From Purshia tridentata (Eukaryota; Streptophyta; Magnoliopsida; Rosales; Rosaceae): a DNA stretch of 64,000 nucleotides. The stretch's first letter is position 1, and every line of letters starts with the position of its first letter. Location of the stretch: NCBI GenBank assembly GCA_003254885.1, contig QANT01004344.1, positions 1-64,000 of the forward strand. Reading direction: 5' to 3'. The position numbers were made by a program, and so were the translations under genes. Shown piece by piece: positions 36,928 to 50,385 of the stretch. The notes beneath the pieces are model-generated. The model made no database searches. It saw only the letters and a program-made list of their open reading frames with translations, and was not told where the DNA came from.

Positions 36928-39900
36928 TCAAGAATGTGCAGATGGGTCGATCTGAGTGTTATTCGGTTTCTGCAGACACCTGCATTCTGGTAAAGGGTAG
37001 GTGTATATGGAAGATTTTCTGGTGAATTTTTTCACTCTTGGTATTATCATTCCCTTACGGTCACTTTCACTGAGCATTGCTTCCATCTCAAGTTTGAAAT
37101 CTTTCCAACTGCAAAACCAATATACACAATCTGCATATAAGCTTAATGTTGAAGTTTATAAACTTGAAATCTTCACTTAGAATCAGGGTACTGCAGACAG
37201 AAACCATTTTATGTTAGTTACAGCCTTATTTTTTTAACAGTAAGGCCACACCTACAGAAAAATATTACCAAGTTGTTTTATTTCAGGACATGGCGCACCA
37301 CACTTCCTACCATCAAGCATTGCGCTATGTGTTACATATACAAGAGATGGGTATGAGTGAAATGCATAGCAAGCCATGTAGGCACCCACGTCATGGAGTA
37401 AAACAATTTTGTAGAAAATTCTGTACAAGTAGTATTTTCCTCTTAAAATAATCCACTTTCACTTTAACACTAATGAAGAGTTCACAAACAATGGGATTAT
37501 TATCTTTCAGTATAGTCAGACAATACCCATAAGAAACAGTAAGGTTATACTTTGAAACTGATCAATTCTTAATTGCTCCAGAATTTCAGTAGGATTTTAA
37601 TTCACACACACACACACTTTTCTGGGTGAGAGTATAGAATTGTTATGTAGTAGAACATGTTGTTAGCTATAATAAGCGTCCTAGTGGAGGGTATCTCTCT
37701 ACAGGATCACTTTTAGAATCTCATAAACTCAACAGTCTACACAATCCAAGCAAAATTCACAAAACTGGTTTTTTATTTATATATTAATAAAAATGTCATC
37801 AGGAAGTAACTGAAAAAAAAAAAAAATCTCATTTGAAACATTGATAGTGAAAAGAAATCATGTAAACATTTGAAGGGAAAATACCTGATACCCATGTCCT
37901 GCAGTAGAACAACAAGCTTGCGCTTATCAGGCCTAACAGTCTTGGCATGTCCACCATAGAGGAATCTCCTATGGCCCATGAGAAATTGTGGGAAGTTCCC
38001 ACCTTGTGTTGTTACAAAAACCTCACTAAACAAGCATACTGTATAATCCAAGGCTGCCAATCTCGAAGAATATCCCTTGAAAAAGAGATAACCAGAATTA
38101 GAACAAGTATGTGGAAGTTCACCATGAGAGTCAACAGCAATAGAATTTATTTTTGGTGCAGCTTGGTTTCTACAGATATCATATTTCATTTATTCAACCC
38201 ATTACCAAAATCATGTATTTCCAGATTGAACTTTCCTCGAGCCAAAAAAAAAAAAGGAGGACTTAAACTTTCCAATTTGAAAGAAGGTAGATTGGACGGA
38301 AGATTTCAAAGTAATTTGTTTCACTAATCCCAAACTACTCTCTTGAGCACACACTGCATAAAAGCTAGTGAGATATGTACCTCAAAAGGAGCAAGCTCAT
38401 TTGGGGTTGCAAGAGACTGCTTGGTATGCAGATACGGAAACATCTTCAGCAGAGGAGCTAAATATTTCTCTGCCCAGTAGATTTTCCCTGAGGCTAAATA
38501 AATTGAAGTGCTGTTATCAAATCCCATACCCCGTAGCATCATTCCAACCTACACTGACAAGACAATATGCGAGAAAGAGATTATTTTTCACACTCGATGA
38601 ATGAGCAAGAATATATTAGATGCATGCACAGTTATTAACTGATTAAAATCTAATAGAAGAACCATTTTCTCCTTTGAAAACCACTTAGATTGTTTGGGAC
38701 CCCTTACATTAAATGTTTTACAGGTCTGAAATGCAACAGAAGTGATCAATATTAAATTACCTCCAATGGGGTAAGTGGGCATTTTCCATTAATCCTATTG
38801 AGACCAGGTAGATGTACACGACCTTTTTGTTTGAACTTATTTCCCCACCCTTTTTGCCGAATTGAATTCATTTTCATATTTTCAGCCTCTCCTCCATCAT
38901 ACAAACAGCATGAGAACGCTACCATGTCCTGCAGGATGAAGAGAGTGGATAACAAGATATAACTTTTTTTGATCAGCAAACATAAGATGAACCAAAAACT
39001 TTAAAAATTTATGGAAAATAAGATTTATTACCTCCTCAAAACGGAGGTGGATTGATACATACTTTCCACCGGTCCTTGAACTCATCTCAGTCATGCGTTC
39101 AACTAGTTTCTTTCCCAATTTTGATATAGAAGAAGAGAATCTCAATGCTTCATAATTAGCAAGGCATCTCAGATACTGAATAGAAGGTGGGACATTCATT
39201 GATAATCTATTGGCAAATGGAGCTATGCGGATAACCCTGCATAAACCAAATAAGCATGGAAAAACAAACCTAGAAGTTAGCTTGAACAGATTTTAAGATT
39301 CTTACATACCGAAATAAAGTCACTGCTTATTGATAGTCAACAACGCTTTCTTTTTTCAGCTTGATGACACTACTAATAGTATCACAGATCAAAGTTTACA
39401 TATCCAATTCCAAAAGGGCACTGATTTAGAAAGGAAAATATAACAGTTCAGTACCTACCCATGCCTCTGCAAGACAGGATAAACCTCTCCCATGTAATAA
39501 CGGACAGGAGACCAAGCTTGGACACGAAAGTTTGGTATGTTAGTGATATTGTGATCATATCTCTCCATCAGATTCTCAGGTAGCTCTTTAACTACTTTAA
39601 CATAGCCCTCAAGGATGGCTATGAAATGAGCTTCATCATATATATCACCAAAAGTACTGCCAAACAAAATATCATTGTTTTTTAATCATACTGAAAGTAC
39701 AATAAGAATATTTCGCAAGAACATCATCTAAAGCAAGGCTATAAGAGGGCATTCTAATAATACTTTCTATAGTTGAAAGAATAATTGTTTTAACTTTTAA
39801 CTTTAGGAGTGACTTGAACAATATAGTTACTTTACCTTGGATCCTTCCAAACACTATGGAATTCAAAGTGAGGAATAACTAGAATTGCATTCAAAACTCC

Positions 39901-41756
39901 AGCAAGAGCCACAGCATTGCAAATCTGTGAAAGAAAAAAAAAACATTATTTAATAGCAAAAGCAAACTGTATATGCACAAATACAGGAGTTACATACAGT
40001 CACCGAAACCACACAAGATATATCTGGCCGCATTTCAGCCAAAATGAAAAGAAAGAAGATGAAGAAGAAGATATCTGGTAGCCTCAATCTCTATGTAAAT
40101 TTCAAACAAAAAGAAAGTTGAAGCAAAACAAGGACAGGACAATTAGTGCAAAAAGCAGTGTACAAATAATAAAGAATTAACATACCGCAGAGCGTTGTTG
40201 ATTAAGACCACCATTAACCTCCACAATCAAGTAACCACTAGGGCCAGGGGACTCTGAAATTCAATGGAGAATATTAGTATAATGAGCAAAATAAACTCTC
40301 AATTTTTCTCAAATATTTGAACATGCCAAAGTTGCCTCCCATAAAAGTGATGCAGGACCGAAGGCATTTATATGAGTAACATAACAAAGGTCCAATTCTT
40401 CCAATGACTGGAAGTATGAATTTTCTTTCCCTTTTGAAGTCCATGTACAGATAGAAAGACTCATGACCTTTGATTCCAACAAAACTACCAAACCTTAACA
40501 TTCCCATGAGTAAATTTAATCATTTGCCAAAAATGTAGCAGCCATCTTCATACGTGGTATCTTGTACATACCTGAACGTAGTGGAGCAGTTGAATGTGGA
40601 CAAGGCTTCTGCTCTTTCAGCTTCCTTCTGTATCTCCATACAGAGGACAACTACAGCAACAAACAACATATGGTCTTGGTTAATAGCAGCAATTTTACTC
40701 ATTATGCATAACTAGAAACGTGAGCCAAGTTCACTCTACTTTGAACTTTATGATTTAATTCACATTAATCAGCAACAAATGGGAGTACTTTGAATCCCAA
40801 ATTATGAACAGCAACATCCCATGTACCCACATGAAAATTTAACCCTTTTGAAAAAAACCCCGTTTTTAGAAACTATTAACTCCTCTTACTTTAGAAAGAA
40901 AGTACCATTCAAAACAAATTCATATTAAATTCTTCTGCTAAAATTTAGCTTCCACTTCCAGAAACCAGAAGGTTCACTTAATTCAGATTCCTAATGTACT
41001 ACTGGACAAGCGTTTTCATTAAGAACAAAAAAAGTGGGAAAGAAACAATAAAAGCAGCGAAAATGAAGCAGCTATCCCACTGTTTGTTTGATCGGAAAAG
41101 TGAAGGGAAAATTTTTTGGAATTAAAGGTTTGAGCTGCAATAGGCTTATTTTAGTTAAGATTTTTCTTTTTATCTCTTTTAGTTTTAACCATTTGCCATC
41201 TCCAAGCCCTCCGAATTGAAAATCTGAAGCTGAAATATTTTATTTCCTTTTCTTTACATGATGAATGATTTTTTTCCTGCATTTTCCCAGAAACCAAACA
41301 GAGGCGCATCTACAGAAAAAGCAAGATCAAAAACCACAAAATGAGAGAAAACTCATGAAGCAAAACCTCAATTGGAGTGGAATTGTCGGCCTGAATATGA
41401 GGCCAGAGCAACTGAAACATCTCGTGGCTACGGTACACGGAACCAGGAAGAGGAGTGTGATAGCCCACGAGGCCGGAGAAGGGGCCCACACACATGAGCA
41501 GCCCGGAGCCGTACAGCAGAGGCAGGATCACCAGCAGCCGGAAGAATCGGCGGAGGAGCATGAAGCCGGCGACGACGGAGAAGGGTTTGGAGCGCAGTTT
41601 CCGGCGGCAGTGGGAGAGGGTGGTGCTAGAGTGACGGCGCGGTGACGGAGGTGGGCTCGGAGAGGTGCTGCTACTGCTCTCATTGCCGCCGTGCCCACCA
41701 CCACTACCACCGCCATTGCCGTTGTAGTGGCGATGAGGTTTGGATTTCATTCCCAT
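36928..41756 (-). CDS. O-fucosyltransferase family protein (plant DUF246 type)
   Basis: Type II membrane protein of the plant O-fucosyltransferase-like family, expected in the Golgi; the acceptor is unknown. Ten exons on the minus strand: 41756-41367, 40650-40572, 40253-40186, 39924-39836, 39656-39459, 39236-39032, 38928-38761, 38548-38381, 38075-37885, 37108-36928, giving 578 aa. Residues 1-58 are a Gly/Ser/Pro-rich cytosolic tail with basic RRKLRSK before a membrane span at about 71-92. Family motifs are NGGLNQQR near 170-180, HLRFEED at 338-344, and [18 protein letters not shown] near the C-terminal part. Exon 1 and part of intron 1 are duplicated as a decayed copy at 55230-55830. Intron 9 holds a short CA repeat near 37604. 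Confidence 0.93.
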
Positions 41757-41759
41757 GCA

Positions 41760-41823
41760 AGTGAGTGCGCGAGTGAGTGAGTGAGTGAGTGAGTGAGTGA
41801 GCGAGTCAGTGTGTGTGTGAGTT
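41760..41823. repeat. (GTGA)n microsatellite in leader of O-fucosyltransferase gene
   Basis: Seven or more GAGT/GTGA units with two interruptions, then (GT)n, lie directly before the start codon at 41756. On the sense strand this is a CACT/TCAC pyrimidine-rich tract, so it is probably in the 5' UTR or core promoter. Confidence 0.85.
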
Positions 41824-44356
41824 CAGAGACAGGAATTAGCAGAGAGATTTCTAGAGAGAGTGTGTGTTGTGGAAAAAGATGGTTTTTGATTCAATCAAAG
41901 AGTCCAAGAGGATTTTTCGGAGAAATAGTATCAGTGAGAGAAAGAGAGGGTGGCTTGGATTTGGAGTTGGAAGCCGAAAAGGGAGCTTCCATTTCTGCAA
42001 ACGGTGTATCATCTATGTTAAAAGTACAAATAGTAGTGTCTGTCATTTTTTATTTTATTATTAAACTTAATATCTACTAAATTAGTATTAGTTTAGTTTA
42101 GCTTTCTTATTTATTGATAATATATATAGTCCAGTAATGTAATTCCCACTTTGAACTTTCATCAACTGTCCTATTCTGTCCGATTCCCTTTCAGATGCCT
42201 ATATGCTATGATGAGGACATATATGATATGAATTTGACAATTTGGTTTTTAACAAAATTGTTCTTTTTTATGTTTTTTTTTATGTTTTTTGAGGTTTAGG
42301 ATGCACCTTGACTTGGATATGAGTTGGCAAATAGAAATTGTCACCTCCATATCCTTTTCTCTTAATCACCTGAAAACTTTTAAAATTAAAATGCTAGTTT
42401 TTATCTCAATTATTGCATATAGGAATTTACATGGATAACAAGTCAACAATATCTACTCATTTGATAAAGTCAATAACAATAATATAGTTTTTAAACTAGT
42501 ACAAGTAATGAATTAGAGTTGATTTAGTTGATCGAAAATAAAAGTTTTTCTTTCACACCCGAATTCAAACCCTTCCTACTCTATAATTATAAAAAATAAA
42601 AATAAAAAGCTAGTTCAAGAGTATGAAATGGATAGATTCAAATATCCCACAAATTAAAAAAATAGGTAAAACACTTTAAATATAAGCCATGCTTAAGTGA
42701 TGAAGGAGTTGGCTTAGTTAGCTAAGAATAAAAACTCTCCTCTACACATTCGAATTTAATATGTGTAGTTTGTAAATAATTACACGTATTTAAAATTCGT
42801 TTTATTTGGACAGGTGAGATACCTCCCTTCATTATGATAAAACGAGGTAAACTCAAACACAAAGCAAACGACCACAAACAAAGAAACAAAACAAATGCAA
42901 ACAAATTGAAAAGCAAACAAGGCATACAAATTATTGCACATAGTGATAATTTAATTCTGGATTAAATTTAAAATTGTTTGAACTAGTCATTTATGCATGA
43001 AAATATCTATACATACGACATAAACTGTCTTTATCAACTGATAAATTAAAATGCATTTAAAACTTGTTATTTGGTTTTTTCTAACAAAATTGTTCTGTTT
43101 GTAAGGGAAATAGTTTTCTTGTTCCCGAAATGAGATCGGAATAGTCGGCACACACGTTCTGCAAATAATGGAGAGTAGTGAAGCCGGATGGCTGAGAGGC
43201 TGCAGCCACATAAGCCAAGCCAAGCCAAGCCGATGTTGGGGGGTAACGTAACATGTCAGAAAAGTTAGATACTATATTTAATTCATCACGGAGGCGCAAA
43301 ACTGCGTAATGCGTAGGGTGTGTGGCTGCCAGAGAGCCAACGGCTGTCTGTAGCGGATCCCGTTTGCAAGTGCGTCGCCTCAGGCGCGGTCTATCAATCC
43401 CACATTCCCACTACGTAACACTTTCTATTTTAAAATCCTTTTGGACCTTTATGTCCTCATTTTGCCACTTATTTACTAATTTACCGATTCAAATGGGGTG
43501 TGGGTAAGTTGCTATGTTCAAAGCGTTCATTTTTCTGACTAATAATTTGTTGTTGATGTTAATCCTAGAAATACGTGGCATGTTTAAATTGATTAATACA
43601 TTTTTTTAAGTTACCATATGAGATTTCTTCATTGTTTAGAGGAGTTGAAATTATATTTAAACTCAAATGGTAATTTTACAATGTAAAGTAAGCAATTATG
43701 TCGTAAATGAAATAAAAAATGGAGAAAAAAATGTTGGTGATTGAAGTTGGTAAAAATAGTGAAAGTGTTGAGCTACAAGATTCATAAGGGTATAATAGGT
43801 AACTTAAATTCTGGTGAAACCTAGTAACATCAGAATTGGGCTTTGGTTGAATGGATGGAGAAATGATTGAAGAACACGGGGCATTGATGAAGTAATACTG
43901 CAAAAGGTTGATAATCAATTTGCCATACCCAAGTAATCAATTTTGGTTTCATGGGTCAATGATTATTTGGTCAAATGAGTGACGTTTAATCTCTTCCTTT
44001 AAGAGGATGTACTAAATTCTAATTTTATAATTTAACAGAGAACTAAGTGTGTATTTAAGAGTTCAAAATGATTATGAAAAGGCTTTATATTTGGTTAAAG
44101 AGAAATTATTTTGTATATCAATAATACTGTCATATGGTGTAATTAATTTGTATGTTTTAATATGAGTAGACATTATTAATAATATTTTCTAAAAAGATAA
44201 AGTCGTCGTTCACCCATATTATAATGCATAGATTAGTTTGATTGTGTGAGAGCCTTAAGATTAAGGCTTAAGGCCAACAAGTTCACTCAATGAGGATAGA
44301 GTACAACCAAATGGAGCCTCCGTCCAAATAAGAGTAGGATACAAATAAAGCAGGGG

Positions 44357-44538
44357 GTGCTTCTCTACCTTTAGACAATGTGTTGTTGGTGCTTTTTATT
44401 AAATTTAATCCACACATATAAATCTGAGGACTTATAACATGCTACATGAACTAGCATACTTAAAAATAATAAGTAGTTAAATTTATATGATTAGATTTAA
44501 TGAAATGTATCAACACCTTGTCTAAAAGCAGAGAAGCT
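44357..44538. mobile_element. MITE-like inverted repeat
   Basis: GCTTCTCTACCTTTAGACAA at the left pairs with TTGTCTAAAAGCAGAGAAGC at the right. The homology runs on inward through GTGTTG, ATTAAAT.TAATC and ATATAAAT. Each arm is about 70 bp and the loop about 40 bp. There is no coding sequence. Confidence 0.65.
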
Positions 44539-46210
44539 AAATTCTATGACAATGGACTTCAAACACGGCTGAAGGCCCGAGAGCCTAACCTCAATTACTT
44601 TATCCTAGGCCGAACATGCCTTATAAATTTTAAGCTTTGATTACATTATACAGTTTATAGTTGATAAATTAGTCCGATAATAATTCTATTTACGATGCTA
44701 AAAAAAAAAGTTTACTAATTCTTGGACTAAATCTCATTTTTTAAAATTTCACCGATTATGATACCAAGTTGAGCCCTTTTAGGCCCCAAACCCACTATTC
44801 CCACCCCACTTCATCTTCTTTATCAAAGCAACACATCCACTAAAATCATCTCAATTAGTTTCTGGGTTTTGTGGTCTATTCCTCAATTTACACATGTGGG
44901 GAAGGTTCAAAATCTAAAAGTTTAGATATATGATTTATCCCCAAAATCAAGTGAATTTTGACTTCCAAAAATGGCGGTGTTCACTAGGCGTGCATGAATG
45001 TAGCAGAAAGTGGATACCAGTGGATAGTTTGCCCACACTTCACTTTTTCTTGAAAAAAAATAAAAAAAATAGAACTTTTGCTTTTTGTTTCCATATGAAA
45101 TTGAATAATAAATGGTATGATCAGTGTCACCCCTTCTTTTATTCTTGAAAAGCTCCATGAAAGATTAGTTATAGCATTTATGCCAATGTGACAATGTGAC
45201 ATCATACTATTTTGTCGCATTCAGTTCATTTCCCTTTTTTATGGAGTTCTGTCAAGAAATCAAGGGACAATTACACCCATGTCCCTTAAACTTGGGGATC
45301 TATCCACTTTTTTTTCCTGTAAAAAAAAAAACTGACTAGCCCTATTTATGGTAAAATTGTACTAATGGTTTTCGTGCTTTTAATGTTATCCTCGTGGTTC
45401 AATAAAGTTTAAACTATTCTCGTGGTTACATATGTTATTAATATTTGTCCAATTTCATAATTTTATCCAATTACCAGTAAATAGTTTGCATGTGCATGTT
45501 ATGTAGGAGGGCAAAATTGTCATTTCCCTTAATCAGTTGGCCATGCAATTAAGCTATATGCACACCTCGTTTCTTGTCATTATTTACCTATTTCTCATTA
45601 CATACCATTTTCTTATTACACATCTATAAATTTATAATTTCTCATAATCCACTCTTCATATTACCAAACTACCTCTATTACATTCAAACTAATTTCTCTC
45701 ACCAAATTTTCTCACTATACACCCACCCCACACTCCTAAACCACCACACAACCATAGCCAATGTTAACACTTAGAGATATACCATTGGTCGATTGGTACC
45801 CACCAAATGTGTTCATACAATTTGGGTGCTTTCTGCCGAATAGAACATTCCCTTCTATCTTCTTCCCTCTCTTTTCTCTCAGCTCAATTTATTGCAGAGA
45901 CCAATGAAGAGATAGAGAAATGGAGAGATAAGAGAAAGGGAAAGACATAAATGGAACTATGGAAGGAGAGTGCAAAGAGAGACAAGGGGAATGAAGAGAG
46001 AGGAAGACAGAGGGGCAGCGAGGGTGGGGGGGTTATGTTGTTTTTTCGTTTTCCTTTTGTTTTTTATTGTTTTTTATATTGGATTAAATTTGTAATTTAA
46101 AAAATTTAAAAGTGTGTACTGAAAAAAAAATAAAGTGTACATATAACACCACTCTTCCATAATAAACATGAGTTTCTAAATTCTAAGGTCTAAATCATCT
46201 AATATGACAA

Positions 46211-46497
46211 TGAGTTTGTTTGGCACTACTTCTTATAAGCGCTTTTATTTAGTAGCACTTTTGTTATAAGCGGTTCTACAAGAAGCACATATAAGTTTTT
46301 ATAAAAATTATATATAATTTATACAAAAATACTTGAAGTGCTTCTTAATAAAAGTACTTATCAGGTGCTTCTCAAAAGTACTTAAAAGTATTTTTATAAC
46401 TTAAAAGTACTTACGTATATTTCTACCCAATAATATCAAAAGTACTTTTATTAATCTGACAATTCTAAAAATACTGACAAACAAGTCCTATATATAA
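46211..46497. mobile_element. MITE-like AT-rich repeat with imperfect TIRs
   Basis: The left end TGAGTTTGTTTGGCACTACT resembles the reverse complement of the right end (GGACTTGTTTGTCAGTATTT). The interior is built of many AAAGTACTT / AAGTGCTTCT units in both orientations. The composition is typical of small hAT-like elements in eudicots, but the family is not certain. Confidence 0.5.
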
Positions 46498-47307
46498 TAT
46501 AATATTCACATGATCTAATAACCACTAAGTAGCCACGACTATATGGAATAAAAAGATGGTACCGATGGAGGTGGGTGTAGTGGCATCTCATCACGTGGGA
46601 AGAATGAATATCGTTAAAAGACTAAAAAGGTAAAGGGTGCCCAAAATTCAAATCTCTCCGAGACCTGCGGTTCGTCCACTTTCTCGGGTATGGGTGAAGC
46701 TCCAATTTACGGGATTACCCCTTGTCCAAAAGTGTTGTTTCCCCACTTTCAGATGGTATTTTTGTCAAAATGGCGCAAGTTAAATCTCTTATATTATTGA
46801 TTATTCCAATCAAATGGGTTATTAGGGTGTGCGATCTTCTACAATATACACCGCCAGATGGATTTTGGATTGACAAAGACATTTGCTAATATCCTGTTCT
46901 TTTCTATTTTATATTATTATCCACTTGTGTTTGTGACTTGTGAGTGTATCACTTAGCAAAAAATCTTAAATAAAAAAGATGCGCAATTGCACATTGCAGC
47001 AACTCAATTTGTCGGGCATAACTCAAATTTCCATTAGTTTATCTTTGGATTTGTGAACATTCTTTTTTTTTTTTTTTGAAGTAATACATGCATCAACCAT
47101 ATACATGGGTGATATTAATTTTACAATTAATCTCACGTACATTAATGATTCAATCACTTTTAATCTTAAAAGATGTGAATTCAAATTTAAAATCTCTAGC
47201 TTCTTACATTGAAAAAAATATATTACTAGACTACAAGTTAATTGATAATAACTGACAATTACTTACGTGCTCATGAACGATCAAAAATAAATCTCAACCT
47301 ATCACTT

Positions 47308-47367
47308 AGTTTATGATTGAGTTTTGATCTTACCTTTAGTTTAAGATTGAGTTCTGATCTTACCTTT
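47308..47367. repeat. 30-bp imperfect tandem repeat
   Basis: AGTTTATGATTGAGTTTTGA and the following TCTTACCTTT are repeated once with two substitutions. Confidence 0.8.
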
Positions 47368-49352
47368 TAAGGAGAATAAAGTATCATTTAACTCAAAGAC
47401 CAACATATATTGGACTCACAAATTATGAGTGTGTAAGGTTAAATTTATCATGAAAATGTAAAGTTTTGTGTCCCATTGAAAACTTACAGTCTTGTGTAAG
47501 TGCTTATAAGGTTTTTTGGCATTTTCACTAATTTTCAATTAGTTTAGAGTTGGATGCTTAAATTTCTTCATAATATTAGAGCTAGGTTATCTATGTGTTG
47601 GGTTAAACGAACGTATGTACTCTCCACGTCACCCAATATATGTTGTCTACATGTTTGACTTAAGTGACACCGTGGAAGAGGTGTGTGAGAATGAAAAATG
47701 TTTTTATTTTTATTTAATGTAAGTCATTATAAGAGTCTTAGACCTCTTCACCCATTGATTTTTAGATTGAATGACTAAATTACTTCATGTATAAGCGGTT
47801 AAAGCATCTGATTCAAAATCAACTAACAATAAGTTTACAGGCCTATGATATTGCAAATTGTAATGCACAAAATCTCCTCATATGTGGTGTGACTTAAACC
47901 AGATAACTTATATTAAATAATTTGTAGTAATACAAAACTTTACATTATTGCTGGCAAAATGTCAACTATAAGAGCAATGTTTTAGAAAGTTTGAATCTCA
48001 CGGGTGAAAACAAGTCCAATGAAAACGATTAAACGAATAAAGGGTAGAGGAGTAGTGGCACACAATGACACATTCTTAGCCTCCATCGATTCTATACTTT
48101 ACTCTGATCTATTGTTCATCTCAATTGTATTTTGATAGTGCTCACGCTCACGCCTACCCTTTGGTGGTAGGCTTTTGTGTTCACTGTGCGGTTGAAGAAG
48201 CCTTCAAGCCTTGACTCTTGGGTGAGATGTTTAAGTGCCCACAATGTCACCTTTCTAGTTAAAGAAATAGACTACTGCATATCTATAATCTATAATGTCA
48301 TTATATCAAATTATATATCAATCATCCTATATAGTTTTAAAAAGTTTTGTTAAATTGTCAATCTAAATCATATAATTATATTAAAAATGTATGATATTGT
48401 CAGATTATTAATTTAGATAACGTTGAAATGTGTGATATAAATTTATGTGTATGACAATATAACAAGTTTTAACTTTTAAGTCATTTCAACAACTAAAGAT
48501 GAAATGAAAATGATACATTATCTCACTTTATCTAACATCACATTGGAAGCGTGATGTGTATGTGAAAGTGAAACTTCTAAGTTATAACTTATAACACATT
48601 ACATCGCATGTCAAAATAGAAGCATGGGTGTTTCCAATAGGGGAAAAAAGCCAAGGACATGCCTGTTGCTGTGGAATTTGAAATTCAAGGGTTAGGATTA
48701 TGTCCCACTAAACAAGCAAAAGTGGGCATGGACTCATGGGTCTTATCTTTTCAAATTGAAAAGGAAGTTTAAGGTGATTGATAACATGCAATCACAACCA
48801 TTGAATCACAATTCATTGACCAAAACTACCAAAAAATCAAGTGGGTATTGTGGTAAATTCACCATGCTAACTTGGAGAATCCATATAGACCAAAAGCATG
48901 CACCAACCAATTAATGGTTCAGAAATGGCTGTACATATACCATCCCCAGAAGTTTACTGCTTCTTACATTAATAAATAGATCCCCATATCTATAATCGAA
49001 TTTATTTGAATGTTAACTTGCAGTGAGAAAAATAGCTGGTGGAGATGGTAGGGCTACCTTTTCTATTAGCCACGAACGTATAAAACTTGTTTGTGAGACA
49101 AGTAAATCTCATGGCTCAGTGCAGAGAAATTCATCTCTTCATTTAAGTGCTATTTTAGTTAGATACAATCTTGAATGCGTTTGTTCTGTCTCTACACACG
49201 CCCTACCATTGGGACCAAAAAATTTTGTATTCGATCCATCGCATTTAAATTCTTTTTCTTTTGTGACAGGTTTTGTGAGAACAAAATTGTATACAAAAGC
49301 TAGGTGCACGTATTTCTTTATTGGGATAGTAAGCCTTTACACCTTACTCAAT

Positions 49353-49524
49353 TGGAAACTTTGAATACTTAAAGCAATAAATCCTTGGATGCTTGTTATG
49401 TAGCTACAAAGCTACAAGAAATCTTGGCATTTAAATGGTGGAAACTTTGAATACTTAAAGCAATAAATCCTTAGATGCTTGTTATGTAGCTACAAAGCTA
49501 CAAGAAATCTTGGCATTTAAATGA
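49353..49524. repeat. 86-bp tandem duplication
   Basis: The block from GGAAACTTTGAATACTTAAA to TTGGCATTTAAATG occurs twice in direct succession. The only difference seen is G/A in CCTTGGATG versus CCTTAGATG, so the duplication is recent. It lies in noncoding sequence. Confidence 0.9.
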
Positions 49525-49799
49525 AAGGTGTTGAAACTAGCATTTAAATGAAGCATTCACCATATGGCAATCCCAAATGTACTCAGTACTTGCTGCATTA
49601 CTACAATCCAGTGAAAAGTTTTGGTAGTTGGATGGGCGGCTTATCTTATTAACGACAGTATATATAGGGTGATAATTTTAACACTCTTATTTTAACGGTA
49701 TATATACAAGTCCTTTCAAGTGTATGATTCTATATTTAAACTTATTTTTGAGATGAGATGGATGAACTCATGTCATGTAATTTTTTAATAATCTAAACT

Positions 49800-50165
49800 G
49801 TTTATTTTTTAAACTTCTATCCGTTTATCATTCTTGTAAAAAATTTGTTAAATCAGAAATCATTTATTTATCTTATTTTGATCAAATAAATAAACAAATC
49901 AAATATTTTCGATAAAATCATCTACTTGTTTGATCAAAATTAGATAGACAAATTATTTTCAATTTAAATAATTTTTTACAAAAATGATCCATAAATAGAG
50001 GCCTAAAAAATAAACAATAAACCCATATACCACATCCCAATGAATATATATACAGTAGTCTTCCAATGAGAGATTTGTTTGATTAAAATTAGATAAAATT
50101 AATTTATAATTTGGTTAATTTTTTATAACGATGATCTATCAATAAAGATCTAAGAATTAGTTATT
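49800..50165. repeat. Degenerate multi-copy inverted/direct repeat
   Basis: TTGTTTGATCAAAATTAGAT, its reverse complement-like TATCTTATTTTGATCAAA, and a third version TTGTTTGATTAAAATTAGAT occur within 350 bp, each followed or preceded by a TTTTTTA(C/T)A...GATC.AT block. It is probably an old nested fold-back element. Confidence 0.45.
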
Positions 50166-50267
50166 TGAATCGATAAAAAATGACTGAATTCCCCTCACCC
50201 AAGCCGCACCCACCTTCTTCCACATAGGATCAAAATCCTATACATATAATTATGTACTGCTGATGTC

Positions 50268-50385
50268 ACATTCACAGTAAGGGCCAGAACCACAATCATG
50301 AAGCACTTTGGCAAGTGAGCTTTCTAAATCAGCACCAAGAACTTTGATACCTTTACTTTGGACAGTTGCCTACACGTGCCTACCC
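50268..50385 (-). pseudogene. Short exon-like fragment of unknown protein
   Basis: On the minus strand a frame of about 40 codons between stops reads like a soluble protein segment (SKGIKVLGADLESSL, then AKVLHDCGSGPYCEC). It has no start codon and no clear splice partners. I do not recognise the family. It may be a captured exon or a gene relic, or chance. Confidence 0.2.

Noticed and set aside
41265-41645. 126-codon plus-strand frame rich in Glu, Gln and His
   Set aside because: Antisense shadow of the O-fucosyltransferase exon 1, which has strong family support.
43081-43299. 72-codon minus-strand frame with a natural-looking composition
   Set aside because: No recognised family, contains a GCCAAGCC tandem repeat on the other strand, and no splice partners; not supportable as a gene.
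49023-49364. 113-codon plus-strand frame
   Set aside because: No domain, weak start context, ends at the 86-bp duplication; likely chance.
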